A stretch of DNA of 64,000 nt. Source: an uncultured Eubacteriales bacterium. Lineage in GTDB: Bacteria > Bacillota > Clostridia > Oscillospirales > Oscillospiraceae. Under the pieces are notes generated by a model. That model was not told the DNA's origin, ran no database searches, and saw nothing but the letters and a program-made list of their open reading frames with translations. Positions 10,531 through 18,046 of the stretch are shown here, piece by piece. Within the stretch, counting starts at the first letter, position 1. Each line of letters begins with the position of its first letter. The DNA lies in assembly GCA_900552015.1 (NCBI GenBank), contig URXY01000001.1:1-64000 (forward strand), written 5' to 3'. Position numbers and translations under genes: made by a program.

Positions 10531-10540
10531 CCATCCGTTC

Positions 10541-10614
10541 GCAGGGTTGGTATATCGGTATTACAGCGGCTTCCCAAGCCGTTAAGGCGGGTTCGACTCC
10601 CGTACCCTGCTCCA
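10541..10614 (+). tRNA. tRNA-Gly, anticodon CCC
   Basis: Cloverleaf with acceptor GCAGGGT/ACCCTGC, anticodon stem GCGGC/GCCGT with loop TTCCCAA (anticodon CCC, reading GGG), T arm CGGGT-TCGACTC-CCG, and an encoded CCA after discriminator T. The gene is 74 nt, single, and bounded by its own promoter and terminator. Confidence 0.95.
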
Positions 10615-10649
10615 AAAAAAGTCCACGACGAAAGTCGTGGACTTTTTTT
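10615..10649 (+). terminator. Terminator of tRNA-Gly
   Basis: GTCCACGAC-GAAA-GTCGTGGAC followed by seven T residues and preceded by an A run. Confidence 0.95.
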
Positions 10650-11213
10650 GGCCTCGACGCGGCGGAGCGCGTCTCGGCTTGATTCAAATTATTTAACGGC
10701 GGAAGTGAATTCCGCCTATAACAATTCTCCGCTGCGCTGCGAATTGACGCGCGACTTCGCGCGCGGAACCCGTGGGACATTAAAAAAGCACAGGGGCAAG
10801 TGAATTGCCCCTGTGCAAATGCTTTTGCATAGCAAAAGCATTTTACGGCGCAAACGCGCCGAGGAGACGAAATTCCGATATAGGCTTTCCTATCGGAGGG
10901 GATGCAGGCTGTTGCGCGCATAGATCGCCCGCCGATGGCGGGCGATCTCCACACTTGCAGCCTGAGAAAAAATTTTGTCACGCGCACGCCCCAGGGGGGC
11001 TTCTCTTGCTGCTCCGCAGCAATTCACCTTCTGTCGCGACAAAATGATTAAAATTGTTTGCTGCCTGCGGGCAGCAAAGTCTGCGATGCTGAGTGTCGAA
11101 GAAGTTGGAGCGCCGATCGGTAGTGCGAGGCGCTGTTGCCGCTTTGCGGCAAGGTGCGGTGGGGAAGGTCCGAGATCGCTGTGCGTCGGAAAATGTTGGC
11201 GGTGAGCGGGCGC
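10650..11213. other. Non-coding tract of consecutive perfect hairpins
   Basis: No credible gene lies here. The tract holds about ten short inverted repeats in series: GGCGGAA around GTGAA (10698-10716), a 12-bp stem also around GTGAA (10788-10816), an 11-bp stem around ATA (10818-10842), CGGCGC around AAAC (about 10846-10861), a 12-bp stem around GAT (about 10922-10948) inside a larger CAGGCTG/CAGCCTG pair, TTGCTGC around TCC, GCTGCC around TGC, and TTGCCGC around TTT (11136-11152). Function unknown. Confidence 0.7.
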
Positions 11214-11242
11214 TTGCTTTTTTTGCGCCGCGCCCCTATAAT
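11214..11242 (+). promoter_or_regulatory. Promoter of the SDR gene at 11284
   Basis: TTGCTT and a perfect TATAAT with a 17-bp spacer, 42 bp before the start codon. Confidence 0.85.
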
Positions 11243-11283
11243 GGACACAATTGCGACAGGACAGAGAAAGGACGATCGATCAT

Positions 11284-12018
11284 ATGAAGAAGGTGGCGCT
11301 CATCACGGGCTCGTCCCGCGGCATCGGCCGCGCGGCGGCCTATCAGCTCGCGCATGACGGCTGCGCCGTATGCGTGAATTATTATGAGAGAAAGGACAAG
11401 GCCGACGAGCTCGTTTCACTGCTGCGCAGCGAGGGCTGCGAGGCCATCGCCGTACAGGCGGACGTGTCAAAGCGCGACGAGGTGAACGCCATGGTCGCGC
11501 AGTGCGAGCGCGAGCTCGGGCCGGTCACACTGCTCGTGAACAACGCAGGCGTTGCGGGGCAGGCGCTCTTTCAGGACGTGACGGACGAGATGTGGGACCG
11601 CTATTTCAGCGTGAACCTCTGCGGCGCGCGCAACACCATTCAGGCGGTGCTGCCGTATATGCTGCATGAAAAGAGCGGCTGCATCATCAACATCTCCTCC
11701 ATCTGGGGCCAGCATGGCGCATCGTGCGAGGTGACGTATTCCTGCACGAAGCACGCGCTCATCGGCCTCACGCGCTCGCTCGCGATGGAGCTCGCGCCGA
11801 GCGGTATCCGCGTCAACTGCGTCGCCCCCGGCGTCATCGAGACCGACATGGTCAAGGTGCTGGGTGAGGAGACGCTCAAGGACCTTGCCGAGCAAACGCC
11901 GCTCGGCCGTCTCGGCAAGCCCGAGGACATCGCTGCGGCGGTGTCATATCTTGCGTCCGATAAGGCGTCGTTCATCACAGGGCAGGTGCTCGCGGTGGAT
12001 GGAGCGTTCGTGCTCTAA
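11284..12018 (+). CDS. Short-chain dehydrogenase/reductase, FabG-like
   Basis: The 244-residue classical SDR has the cofactor motif TGSSRGIG near residue 8, NNAG near 90, the catalytic Ser in NISSIWG, and YSCTK (YxxxK) near 152, ending with the Rossmann C-terminus. It resembles 3-oxoacyl-ACP reductase (FabG), but it stands alone with its own promoter rather than in a fatty-acid cluster, so the substrate is uncertain. The first in-frame ATG after the promoter is used, with AAAGGA upstream. It converges on dut with 6 bp between stop codons. Confidence 0.85.
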   Translation: MKKVALITGSSRGIGRAAAYQLAHDGCAVCVNYYERKDKADELVSLLRSEGCEAIAVQADVSKRDEVNAMVAQCERELGPVTLLVNNAGVAGQALFQDVTDEMWDRYFSVNLCGARNTIQAVLPYMLHEKSGCIINISSIWGQHGASCEVTYSCTKHALIGLTRSLAMELAPSGIRVNCVAPGVIETDMVKVLGEETLKDLAEQTPLGRLGKPEDIAAAVSYLASDKASFITGQVLAVDGAFVL

Positions 12019-12024
12019 GGTGCT

Positions 12025-12468
12025 TTACCGCCCCGTGCTGCCGAAGCCGCCCTCGCCGCGCACGGTTTCGGGGAGCGAGTCTGTCTCTTCGAACTCCATG
12101 GGGAGAAAGGGCAGCAGCACGAGCTGGGCGATACGGTCGCCGTGGTTGACGGTGCGCTCCTGAGTGCCGTCGTTGTGCAGGGCGATGAAGCACTCGCCGC
12201 GGTAGTCGCTGTCGACCACGCCGACGCAGTTCGCGGGGCGCAGGTCCTGCTTGCTGGCAAGGCCGCTGCGGGCAAAGACCGCGCCGAACGTGCCCTCGGG
12301 CAGGGCGAAGGCGAGGCCCGTGCCGATCTTGACGGTGTGGTGCGGTGGGATGACGACGGTGCCGTCGCTGTCGAGGCAGGCGCACAGGTCGTAACCGGCG
12401 GCGAAAGCGGAGCCGCGCGTGGGAAGGACCGCGTTTTCGCGCAGCTTTTTGATCTGGACCATGGACAT
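12025..12468 (-). CDS. dut: Deoxyuridine 5'-triphosphate nucleotidohydrolase
   Basis: The 147-residue protein matches trimeric dUTPase and hydrolyses dUTP to dUMP and pyrophosphate, protecting DNA from uracil and feeding dTMP synthesis. Motifs I-V are visible: GYDLCA (I), RSGLASK (II), GVVDSDYRGE (III), GDRIAQLVL (IV) and the glycine-rich GEGGFGSTGR (V) at the C-terminus. GGAGG lies seven bases before the ATG. It is a single gene, convergent with the SDR. Confidence 0.96.
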   Translation of the reverse strand: MSMVQIKKLRENAVLPTRGSAFAAGYDLCACLDSDGTVVIPPHHTVKIGTGLAFALPEGTFGAVFARSGLASKQDLRPANCVGVVDSDYRGECFIALHNDGTQERTVNHGDRIAQLVLLPFLPMEFEETDSLPETVRGEGGFGSTGR

Positions 12469-12581
12469 AGGGGTTCCTCCTTTTGATTTCTGCGGCTATT
12501 ATACGGGCTGCGGAGGAGAAAAGCAAGCGCGTTACAAAGGCGTAAAAAGGCGGGATATGGCAGAAGAAAAAGAATTTTCCC

Positions 12582-12610
12582 TTGCCAAACGCGCCTTCTT
12601 CTGCTATTAT
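12582..12610 (+). promoter_or_regulatory. Promoter of the membrane protein gene at 12680
   Basis: TTGCCA and TATTAT with a 17-bp spacer and a TGC extension before the -10. Confidence 0.75.
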
Positions 12611-12679
12611 ACTATGATGTAGTGTTTCCGCTCGCGAAGGGCGCTTACAAAACGATAACCTTTTTGGAGGCTCGGATAG

Positions 12680-13453
12680 ATGGCAAAAAACAACAAGCAT
12701 ACAGAGCGCATGGCCAAGAGTGACCGCAATGTCAACCGTGCGATGATCCTGCTGATGGTCGGCCTGATCGCCGAATTTTACCTGCTGATGGTGAACAATT
12801 ACTTCGTCAAGGGCGCTGTGGGACAGGTCCTGACGATGATGACTGTTTTGAAGGTCCTCGGCATCGCCGGAGCGGCGCTGTTCGGCGCGGGACTCGTGCT
12901 GTGGCTCATGCGGAAGAAATGGACGCGCTTCGCGCCCGCCGCGCCGTGGCTTTTGAGCATTGGCTTCTTTTTTGCCGTGTCGTCTCAGTTGATGCTCAAA
13001 ATTTACCCGCAGGGCACGACCGTGATGTGCGTGCTCGTGCCGGTGGCGATGCTGCTGGGCATCGTGTTCCTGCTCTACCCGCGCGAGTTCTCACTTCAGG
13101 CGCTTGCGCTGACGGCGGCGATGATGGCGATGTACCTCATCCATCGCGGCGGCGGGAGCGACACGTGGCGCGGCCTTGTGATCGGATGCAGCGTGTTCGC
13201 GGCGCTCGTCATCGCGGCGCTTGCCGTTGCCGTTTCCAAGGCGGGCAAGAACGGAGGAAAGCTTGAAAAGCTCGGCGACCTTCGCATCGTGTCGGTCGAC
13301 GGCAACTACAAGCTCATCTATGCGGTGCTCGCTGTGTGCGTCGCGGCCATCGTGATCGCACTGTTTGCGACCGGCATCGCCTACTACGGGCTGTGGATCC
13401 TCGCGGTCGGCACCTTCCTCCTCGCGGTGTACTACACCGTCAAAATGATGTAA
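12680..13453 (+). CDS. Hypothetical polytopic membrane protein
   Basis: The 257-residue protein has a charged N-terminus (MAKNNKHTERMAKSDRN) and about seven hydrophobic helices, interrupted by a hydrophilic loop (SKAGKNGGKLEKLGDL) near residues 190-205. GGAGG precedes the ATG. It is monocistronic, between its own promoter and a strong terminator. I recognise no family; the absence of catalytic-looking motifs suggests a structural or transport role, which is a guess. Confidence 0.75.
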   Translation: MAKNNKHTERMAKSDRNVNRAMILLMVGLIAEFYLLMVNNYFVKGAVGQVLTMMTVLKVLGIAGAALFGAGLVLWLMRKKWTRFAPAAPWLLSIGFFFAVSSQLMLKIYPQGTTVMCVLVPVAMLLGIVFLLYPREFSLQALALTAAMMAMYLIHRGGGSDTWRGLVIGCSVFAALVIAALAVAVSKAGKNGGKLEKLGDLRIVSVDGNYKLIYAVLAVCVAAIVIALFATGIAYYGLWILAVGTFLLAVYYTVKMM

Positions 13454-13461
13454 AAGAGATC

Positions 13462-13499
13462 AAAAGAAAGGCGAGTCCTGATGGACTCGCCTTTCTTTT
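13462..13499. terminator. Bidirectional intrinsic terminator
   Basis: Perfect 17-bp inverted repeat AAAAGAAAGGCGAGTCC around TGAT; its A/T ends supply T tracts for both the upstream gene and convergent recR. Confidence 0.93.
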
Positions 13500-13505
13500 G
13501 AAGTT

Positions 13506-14105
13506 TTATATGTCTCTTCGTCCTTCCAGCGCCCGCATCAGGGTGGCGTCGTCGGCGAATTCGAGGTGGCCGCCGACGGGGATGCCGTAGGCAAGGCGCG
13601 TGACGCGCACGCCGAAGGGACGCAGGAGCCGGGCCAGGTACATCGCCGTCGCCTCGCCCTCGGTGTCGGGATTCGTCGCCATGATGACCTCTTCGATGTT
13701 CCCCTGTGCCACGCGGTCTAAAAGCGACTTGATCTCGAGGTCGTCCGGCCCCACATGGTTCATCGGCGAGATGACGCCGTGCAGCACGTGGTAGCGGCCG
13801 TTGTATTCGCGCGCGCGCTCGATGGCGACGACGTCGCGCGGGTCGGCGACGACGCAGATGACATGTTCATCACGCTTCGGCGACGAGCAGATAGGGCAGA
13901 GGCCGCCGTCCGTCAGATTGCGGCAGACGGGGCAGAACGTGACGGTGCGCTTGGCGTCGACGATGGCATCGGCAAAGGCCTTGGCCTCCTCTTCGGGCAG
14001 GCTCAGCACGAAAAACGCGAGCCGCTGTGCGCTCTTGCTGCCGATGCCGGGCAGGCGCGCAAACTGCTCGACGAGCTTTTCGAGCGCCGCGGGAAAGTAT
14101 TCCAT
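13506..14105 (-). CDS. recR: Recombination mediator RecR
   Basis: The 199-residue protein has an N-terminal helix-hairpin-helix (ARLPGIGSKSAQRLAF), a zinc finger CPVCRNLTDGGLCPIC near residues 57-72, a Toprim domain (VVADPRDVVAIE), and the C-terminal RLAYGIPVGGHLEFAD Walker-B-like motif. RecR with RecO loads RecA on gapped DNA. It starts 4 bp after the rpe stop on the same strand, so the two form an operon. The usual upstream neighbours dnaX and ybaB are not here, which is unusual for Firmicutes. Confidence 0.96.
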   Translation of the reverse strand: MEYFPAALEKLVEQFARLPGIGSKSAQRLAFFVLSLPEEEAKAFADAIVDAKRTVTFCPVCRNLTDGGLCPICSSPKRDEHVICVVADPRDVVAIERAREYNGRYHVLHGVISPMNHVGPDDLEIKSLLDRVAQGNIEEVIMATNPDTEGEATAMYLARLLRPFGVRVTRLAYGIPVGGHLEFADDATLMRALEGRRDI

Positions 14106-14109
14106 GGAC

Positions 14110-14757
14110 TTACCCTCTCAGCTCTTTGATCTTGGCGGGGATGTCCGCGGCCTTGTAGACGGCGGAGCCCGCGACGAGCACGTTTGCGCCCGCCTCGATG
14201 CAGGTCTTACACGTCACAGCGTCAACGCCGCCGTCGACCTCGAGCTCGCAGTCAAGGTTCCGCTCGTCGATGTAGCGGCGGATGGCGGCGACCTTGGGCA
14301 TCATGTCGGCCATGAACTTCTGTCCGCCAAAGCCGGGCTCGACGGTCATCACGAGCACGATGTCGCACTTGTCAAGAAACGGCAGCACGGCCTCAGCGCG
14401 GGTGTTGGGCTTCAAGACGACGCCGGCTTTTTTGCCCTTGGCGTGGATCTTGTCGAGCGCGAGGTGGATCTTCTCCGGCGTGTCGGCCTCGACATGGCAG
14501 GTGACGAGGTCTGCGCCCGCGTCGCAGAACTGATCGACATAGCGCTCGGGCTGCACGATCATCAGGTGCACATCGATGGGCAGCGCCGTGCGCTTGCGGA
14601 TGGACTGGAGCACAGGGATGCCGATGCTGATATTGGGGACGAAGCAGCCGTCCATCACGTCAAAGTGGACGTAGTCGGCGGTGGCAATGGCCTCGACGCC
14701 GGCACCGAGCTCGGCAAAGTCGGCGGAGAGGATGGACGGTGCGATCTTGACGGACAT
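14110..14757 (-). CDS. rpe: Ribulose-phosphate 3-epimerase
   Basis: The 215-residue TIM-barrel enzyme interconverts ribulose 5-phosphate and xylulose 5-phosphate in the pentose phosphate pathway. Motifs include ILSADFAELG at the N-terminus, HFDVMDGCFVPNISIG with metal-binding His and Asp, VEPGFGGQKF in the phosphate loop region, and EVDGGV near the C-terminus. The start has AGGAGG upstream and a clear promoter, with recR immediately downstream. Confidence 0.97.
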   Translation of the reverse strand: MSVKIAPSILSADFAELGAGVEAIATADYVHFDVMDGCFVPNISIGIPVLQSIRKRTALPIDVHLMIVQPERYVDQFCDAGADLVTCHVEADTPEKIHLALDKIHAKGKKAGVVLKPNTRAEAVLPFLDKCDIVLVMTVEPGFGGQKFMADMMPKVAAIRRYIDERNLDCELEVDGGVDAVTCKTCIEAGANVLVAGSAVYKAADIPAKIKELRG

Positions 14758-14793
14758 GATAAGAATCCTCCTGCGAAAATTTTCTTATTCTTT

Positions 14794-14822
14794 ATTGTAG
14801 CAAAGCGCAGGAACAAAAGCAA
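14794..14822 (-). promoter_or_regulatory. Promoter of rpe-recR
   Basis: Reverse-strand TTGCTT (14822-14817) and TACAAT (14799-14794), 17-bp spacer, TGC extension. Confidence 0.85.
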
Positions 14823-14844
14823 TGCAAAAAAATGTAAAAGACAC

Positions 14845-14873
14845 TTGACATTTTGCTTGCGTGGTGCTATCCT
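14845..14873 (+). promoter_or_regulatory. Promoter of the XRE/membrane protein pair
   Basis: Consensus TTGACA and TATCCT, 17-bp spacer, 44 bp before the XRE start. Confidence 0.8.
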
Positions 14874-14917
14874 CACAGATGTAAAGCGAGCTTGACTCTG
14901 GAAAATGGAGAGAAGCG

Positions 14918-15121
14918 ATGAAAAACCACATTGAAGAGAGAAGAAAGGCGCGCGGCATGACGCAGCAGCAGTTGGCGGCGGAACTCGGCGTCTCGCGCCA
15001 GACGATCATTTCGCTCGAGAACGGAAAGTATAACCCGTCCATCCTGCTGGCGCACAGCATCGCGCGGCTTTTCGGCGAGAAGATCGAGGACATTTTCATT
15101 TTTGAGGAGGAAGAGGTATGA
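14918..15121 (+). CDS. Small XRE-family transcriptional regulator
   Basis: At 67 residues the protein is essentially a single Cro/CI-type helix-turn-helix: RKARGMTQQQLAAELGVSRQ then TIISLENGKYNPSILLA, followed by an acidic tail. It resembles the small YozG/YdzF-type Firmicute regulators that are often followed by a membrane protein. Its stop codon overlaps the next start (ATGA), so the two are translationally coupled. Probable autoregulator; targets unknown. Confidence 0.92.
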   Translation: MKNHIEERRKARGMTQQQLAAELGVSRQTIISLENGKYNPSILLAHSIARLFGEKIEDIFIFEEEEV

Positions 15122-15555
15122 GTTCGAAGTTCGTGAGGGGTATGAATTTACAGGAGCAGAGAAAGTGCGGCATTCTGATGATCGCCATCGGCCTTGTGAT
15201 GTTCGCCGTCGGGCTTCTGCTCGGCGATGAACACATGGGCGATTTTTATAACGGTCTTGGCTGCGGCATCTTCGCCTGCGGCGCGGTGCGGCTGCTGCGC
15301 GTGCACCGCCTGAGCCGCGACCCGGAAAAGGCCGCGGATTATGACGCGATGCTTAAGGATGAGCGCACGGTGTATGTTGCGAATAAAGCGCGCAGCGTGA
15401 CGTTTTTCATCTGCGTCTATGCCCAGCTCGCGGCGGGACTGCTGGCGCTGCTGGTGTTCCGGCAGCCTGTCATCGGGCAGGTGTTGTGTCTTGTGACCTG
15501 CGCGCAGTCGCTTATTTTTTGTGGGACTTATTGGTACTACAACAAGAAATACTAA
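15118..15555 (+). CDS. Membrane protein coupled to the XRE regulator
   Basis: The 145-residue protein has four hydrophobic helices (about 18-36, 42-60, 95-115 and 118-137) separated by a charged loop with HRLSRDPEKAADYDAML. It overlaps the regulator by 4 bp. In comparable two-gene cassettes the membrane partner is thought to modulate the regulator or sense the envelope, but that is inference here. The family is not recognised with certainty. Confidence 0.75.
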   Translation: MSSKFVRGMNLQEQRKCGILMIAIGLVMFAVGLLLGDEHMGDFYNGLGCGIFACGAVRLLRVHRLSRDPEKAADYDAMLKDERTVYVANKARSVTFFICVYAQLAAGLLALLVFRQPVIGQVLCLVTCAQSLIFCGTYWYYNKKY

Positions 15556-15582
15556 AGGCAGCGCCGGTGGCGCTGCACGGGT

Positions 15583-15810
15583 AAGGGGGCCATTCTCTCG
15601 CGTGAGAGAATGGCCCCCTTACACCCCCCAAGAGAACGGCAGGGGCGTTTCGATCTCGCCCCTGCATCCCTAACGACCAAAAGGGAGGGGCCTTGCCCCT
15701 CCTTTTTGGATTATCCACCCTGTGGCGCTTCCGGCAAGCACTGCGCCTATCTTGCCTTATCCCGCATCGGGTGTGCCTGCGGGCGCGGCATTGCTTCGCT
15801 CGCCGCACAT
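15583..15810 (-). repeat. Dispersed repeat, copy A (reverse orientation)
   Basis: It ends in an 18-bp perfect hairpin TAAGGGGGCCATTCTCTC around GCGT (15583-15622), then CACCCCCCAAGAGAAC, a GGAGGGGC/GCCCCTCC hairpin, a CGGGTGTGCCTGC block and a GCGGC...GCCGC imperfect palindrome. The same elements in the same order occur in copies B and C. No gene is visible. Confidence 0.75.
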
Positions 15811-15811
15811 C

Positions 15812-15843
15812 AATAAAACGACCGCTTACGCGGTCGTTTTATT
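15812..15843 (-). terminator. Terminator of the XRE gene at 15839
   Basis: AATAAAACGACCGC around TTAC, 14-bp stem; the T run is in the 3' arm on the reverse strand. It overlaps the last codons of the gene. Confidence 0.85.
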
Positions 15844-16081
15844 TTAATTCCTGTTCCAGGTCGTGGAAGTATTCGGGACAGAAGAATTCGTCAACGGTGA
15901 TGTTCAGACCGTCACAGAGTTTTTTGATCGTCGCAACGGTGGTTGTATGATTCCGACCGCTTATAATATTGTTGAGCGTGGATTGCGTAATACCGCTTAG
16001 AATGCTCAGGCGGTTGATCGTGATATTCCGTTCCTCGCACAGCGAAGAAATGCGATGCCGCACGGCTTCACCTACTGTCAT
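15839..16081 (-). CDS. XRE-family transcriptional regulator
   Basis: The 80-residue helix-turn-helix protein contains RLSILSGITQSTLNNIISGR as the HTH core and CDGLNITVDEFF at the end of the domain, a pattern common in Firmicute phage-like and housekeeping XRE repressors. ATG at 16081 is preferred over GTG at 16090 because GGGGTG then has proper spacing. It is divergent from a 50-residue gene, and an inverted repeat in the shared intergenic region is a candidate operator. Confidence 0.9.
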   Translation of the reverse strand: MTVGEAVRHRISSLCEERNITINRLSILSGITQSTLNNIISGRNHTTTVATIKKLCDGLNITVDEFFCPEYFHDLEQELK

Positions 16082-16125
16082 TACGATCACCCCGCTTTCT
16101 TTTCATAAAGAATAGCGATTTCCTC

Positions 16126-16155
16126 TTGAAAAGATTAACCCTTTTGAGTTAAAAT
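16126..16155 (+). promoter_or_regulatory. Promoter with embedded candidate operator
   Basis: TTGAAA (16126-16131) and TAAAAT (16150-16155), 18-bp spacer. An 18-bp inverted repeat TTAACCCTTTTGAGTTAA (16135-16152) fills the spacer, and a second half-site AAAGAGTTAAG lies just downstream. Binding by the divergent XRE protein is inferred. Confidence 0.55.
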
Positions 16156-16184
16156 AACCGAAAAGAGTTAAGGAGGGCTTAATA

Positions 16185-16337
16185 ATGACGGACTATCAGA
16201 AAATGTATACTACGCTATTTAACGCAGTGACCGATGCACTCGAACAAATGGAATCACAGAACTACGGCGATGCAAGAGCAACCCTTATCGCCGCCCAACA
16301 AAAGGCAGAAGAGATCTATATTACAGCAGAGGACTGA
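16185..16337 (+). CDS. Small conserved-type protein, 50 residues
   Basis: ATG at 16185 follows AAGGAGGG and opens a 50-codon frame beginning MTDYQKMYTTLFNAVTDAL and ending AQQKAEEIYITAED. Two amphipathic helices are predicted by eye. I recall similar small proteins (DYQKMY start, AEEIYI end) in many gut Firmicutes; their function is unknown. It is divergent from an XRE repressor that probably controls it. Confidence 0.7.
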   Translation: MTDYQKMYTTLFNAVTDALEQMESQNYGDARATLIAAQQKAEEIYITAED

Positions 16338-16352
16338 ACAAGGCGCAGCCTC

Positions 16353-16645
16353 GAGCGGCGAGCGCAGCAATGCCGCGCCCTGGCAGGCACTTGCAGGAGC
16401 GATAACATCCGAAGTAGACGGAAATTGCGTAAGGCTGCCGATACGCAGGCAGAGCGGCAGCGGGTAGTAGGAGTAGACCAAATCGTCTTGCAGCAGCACT
16501 TGGCAGGCACCCGATTCCGCAGGCTGCGCAGCTCTTCAAGCGCCCGACTGCCGATGCGGGGGTCGAGGGGGGACTCCCCTCGCCTTTCTCTGGGGGATCA
16601 AAAGGGGGTATTCTCTTCGGAAAGAGAATACCCCCTTTGCCCGCG
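16353..16645 (+). repeat. Dispersed repeat, copy B (forward orientation)
   Basis: It has a GCGGC...GCCGC palindrome, a TAGACGGAAATT block, GGCAGAGCGGCAGCGG, AAATCGT, TTGGCAGGCACCCGATTC, AGCTCTTCA, TGCGGGGGTCGAGGGG, a CGAGGGG hairpin and a terminal 17-bp perfect hairpin AAAGGGGGTATTCTCTT around CGGA (16601-16638). It aligns over about 235 bp with the reverse strand of copy C. The reverse strand encodes a decayed peptide IGSRALEELRSLRNRVPAK. Confidence 0.8.
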
Positions 16646-16700
16646 CGTAGCTCCATGCAATGGAGCATTTCCTGCAACTCATGCAGGGAAAATTGCAAAG

Positions 16701-16754
16701 TTGTAAACCTTTTATAAAATAACGGTTGACAGTAGAGCGCCGCCGTGTTATGAT
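16701..16754 (+). promoter_or_regulatory. BirA operator and promoter of bioY
   Basis: TTGTAAACC (16701-16709), 14 bp, GGTTGACAG (16724-16732) matches the Gram-positive BirA box. It overlaps the -35 TTGACA (16726-16731), whose partner -10 is TATGAT (16749-16754) at 17 bp. Biotin-loaded BirA would block transcription. Confidence 0.85.
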
Positions 16755-16789
16755 TGGCCCAGTTTTTGTGAAAAACAGGGAGGATCACC

Positions 16790-17335
16790 ATGAAAAACAT
16801 CAAAACAAGAGACCTGATCTACTGCGCACTGTTCGCCGCGCTGACGGCTATCGGCGCGTTCCTGCACTTCCAGCTTTTCCAGGCGACGATCACGCTGCAA
16901 TTCTTCTTCACGGCGATGGCGGGATTGCTTTTGGGCGCGAAGCTCGGTGCGCTGTCGCAGCTTCTCTACGTGGCGCTCGGCCTTGTCGGCATCCCCATCT
17001 TCGCGGCGGGCGGCGGCTTTGGCTATATCTTCAACCCCACCTTCGGCTTCCTGCTGGGCCTCATCCCCACGGCGTGGGTCATCGGCAAGATCGCTGAGAA
17101 GGACCGCTCCGTGCCGCGCCTGTTCCTTGCCTGCTTTGCGGGTCTCGCGGTGCTGTATCTTGTGGGTCTTCCCTATATCGCGCTGATCGTCAACGTGTAT
17201 AACGGCGGCGCGGTGAGCGCGATGAAGCTTGCCACGGCCTACATGCTGCCCTATCTTCCCGGCGACTGCCTGAAGATCGTCGTCAGCGTCATCCTTGCGC
17301 CGCGCATCCTGAAGGCCATGGAGCGCAATTCATAA
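16790..17335 (+). CDS. bioY: Biotin ECF transporter S component BioY
   Basis: The 181-residue membrane protein has six helices. The signature between helices 3 and 4, GLVGIPIFAAGGGFGYIFNP followed by TFGFLLG, is diagnostic of BioY, which binds biotin and pairs with the shared EcfAA'T energising module (not in this window). The upstream BirA box independently supports biotin. GGAGG-like AGGGAGG precedes the ATG. It is monocistronic. Confidence 0.95.
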   Translation: MKNIKTRDLIYCALFAALTAIGAFLHFQLFQATITLQFFFTAMAGLLLGAKLGALSQLLYVALGLVGIPIFAAGGGFGYIFNPTFGFLLGLIPTAWVIGKIAEKDRSVPRLFLACFAGLAVLYLVGLPYIALIVNVYNGGAVSAMKLATAYMLPYLPGDCLKIVVSVILAPRILKAMERNS

Positions 17336-17350
17336 AAAATTCATCGGATT

Positions 17351-17397
17351 GTTGCAAATGCAACTTCTATAAAGCGCTTGAAGTGTGTTAGACTAAC
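17351..17397 (+). promoter_or_regulatory. Inverted repeats upstream of rubrerythrin
   Basis: GTTGCA-AA-TGCAAC (17351-17364) and GTTAG-A-CTAAC (17387-17397) are perfect short palindromes in the leader region. They could be regulator sites or RNA hairpins. No consensus promoter or PerR box was recognised. Confidence 0.35.
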
Positions 17398-17458
17398 GCC
17401 AGTGAAAGGCAAGCAAAACAATTCACAGTTCAAGATAAACTTTATGGAGGTAGCAATT

Positions 17459-18046
17459 ATGAAAAAGTGGCTTTGCAAGGTTTGCGGTTATATCTATGAA
17501 GGCCCCGAGGCTCCTGCGGAGTGCCCCGTGTGCCACGCCAAGAGCAACATGTTCGAAGAGGTCAAGGGTGAGCTCAAGCTCGCTGCCGAGCACGAGTTCG
17601 GCGTTTACGGCAAGACCGTGAAGAACAACCCCGACATCTCCGAAGAGGACAAGAAGTATATCTTCGACCAGCTGATGGCCAACTTCAACGGCGAGTGCAG
17701 CGAGGTCGGTATGTACCTCTGCATGGCGCGCGTCGCCCACCGCGAGGGCTATCCCGAGATCGGCCTGTACTGGGAGAAGGCGGCCTACGAAGAGGCGGAG
17801 CACGCCGCGAAGTTCGCCGAGCTCCTCGGCTCCGACCTTGAGCCCAACATGAAGGCGACCACGAAGGACAACCTCAAGTGGCGCGTCGACTGCGAGTTCG
17901 GCGCCACGAGCGGCAAGTTCGACCTCGCCCTGTGCGCGAAGAAGAACGGCCTCGACGCCATCCACGATACCGTCCATGAGATGGCCCGCGACGAAGCCCG
18001 TCACGGCCGCGCCCTTAAGGGTTTACTTGAAAGATATTTCAAGTAA
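17459..18046 (+). CDS. Reverse rubrerythrin (rubredoxin domain first)
   Basis: The 195-residue protein starts with a rubredoxin FeCys4 domain ([10 protein letters not shown] near residue 5 and CPVCHAKS near 22), followed by a ferritin-like di-iron domain with [21 protein letters not shown] and [11 protein letters not shown] ligands. This order is that of clostridial reverse rubrerythrin, an NAD(P)H-dependent peroxide and O2 reductase (often annotated NADH peroxidase). ATG at 17459 has GGAGG upstream. Codon use is highly optimised, suggesting strong expression. It is monocistronic. Confidence 0.94.
   Translation: MKKWLCKVCGYIYEGPEAPAECPVCHAKSNMFEEVKGELKLAAEHEFGVYGKTVKNNPDISEEDKKYIFDQLMANFNGECSEVGMYLCMARVAHREGYPEIGLYWEKAAYEEAEHAAKFAELLGSDLEPNMKATTKDNLKWRVDCEFGATSGKFDLALCAKKNGLDAIHDTVHEMARDEARHGRALKGLLERYFK

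Noticed and set aside
10805..11287. Short open frames in the hairpin tract
   Set aside because: Composition is dictated by palindromes; no start signals or homology.
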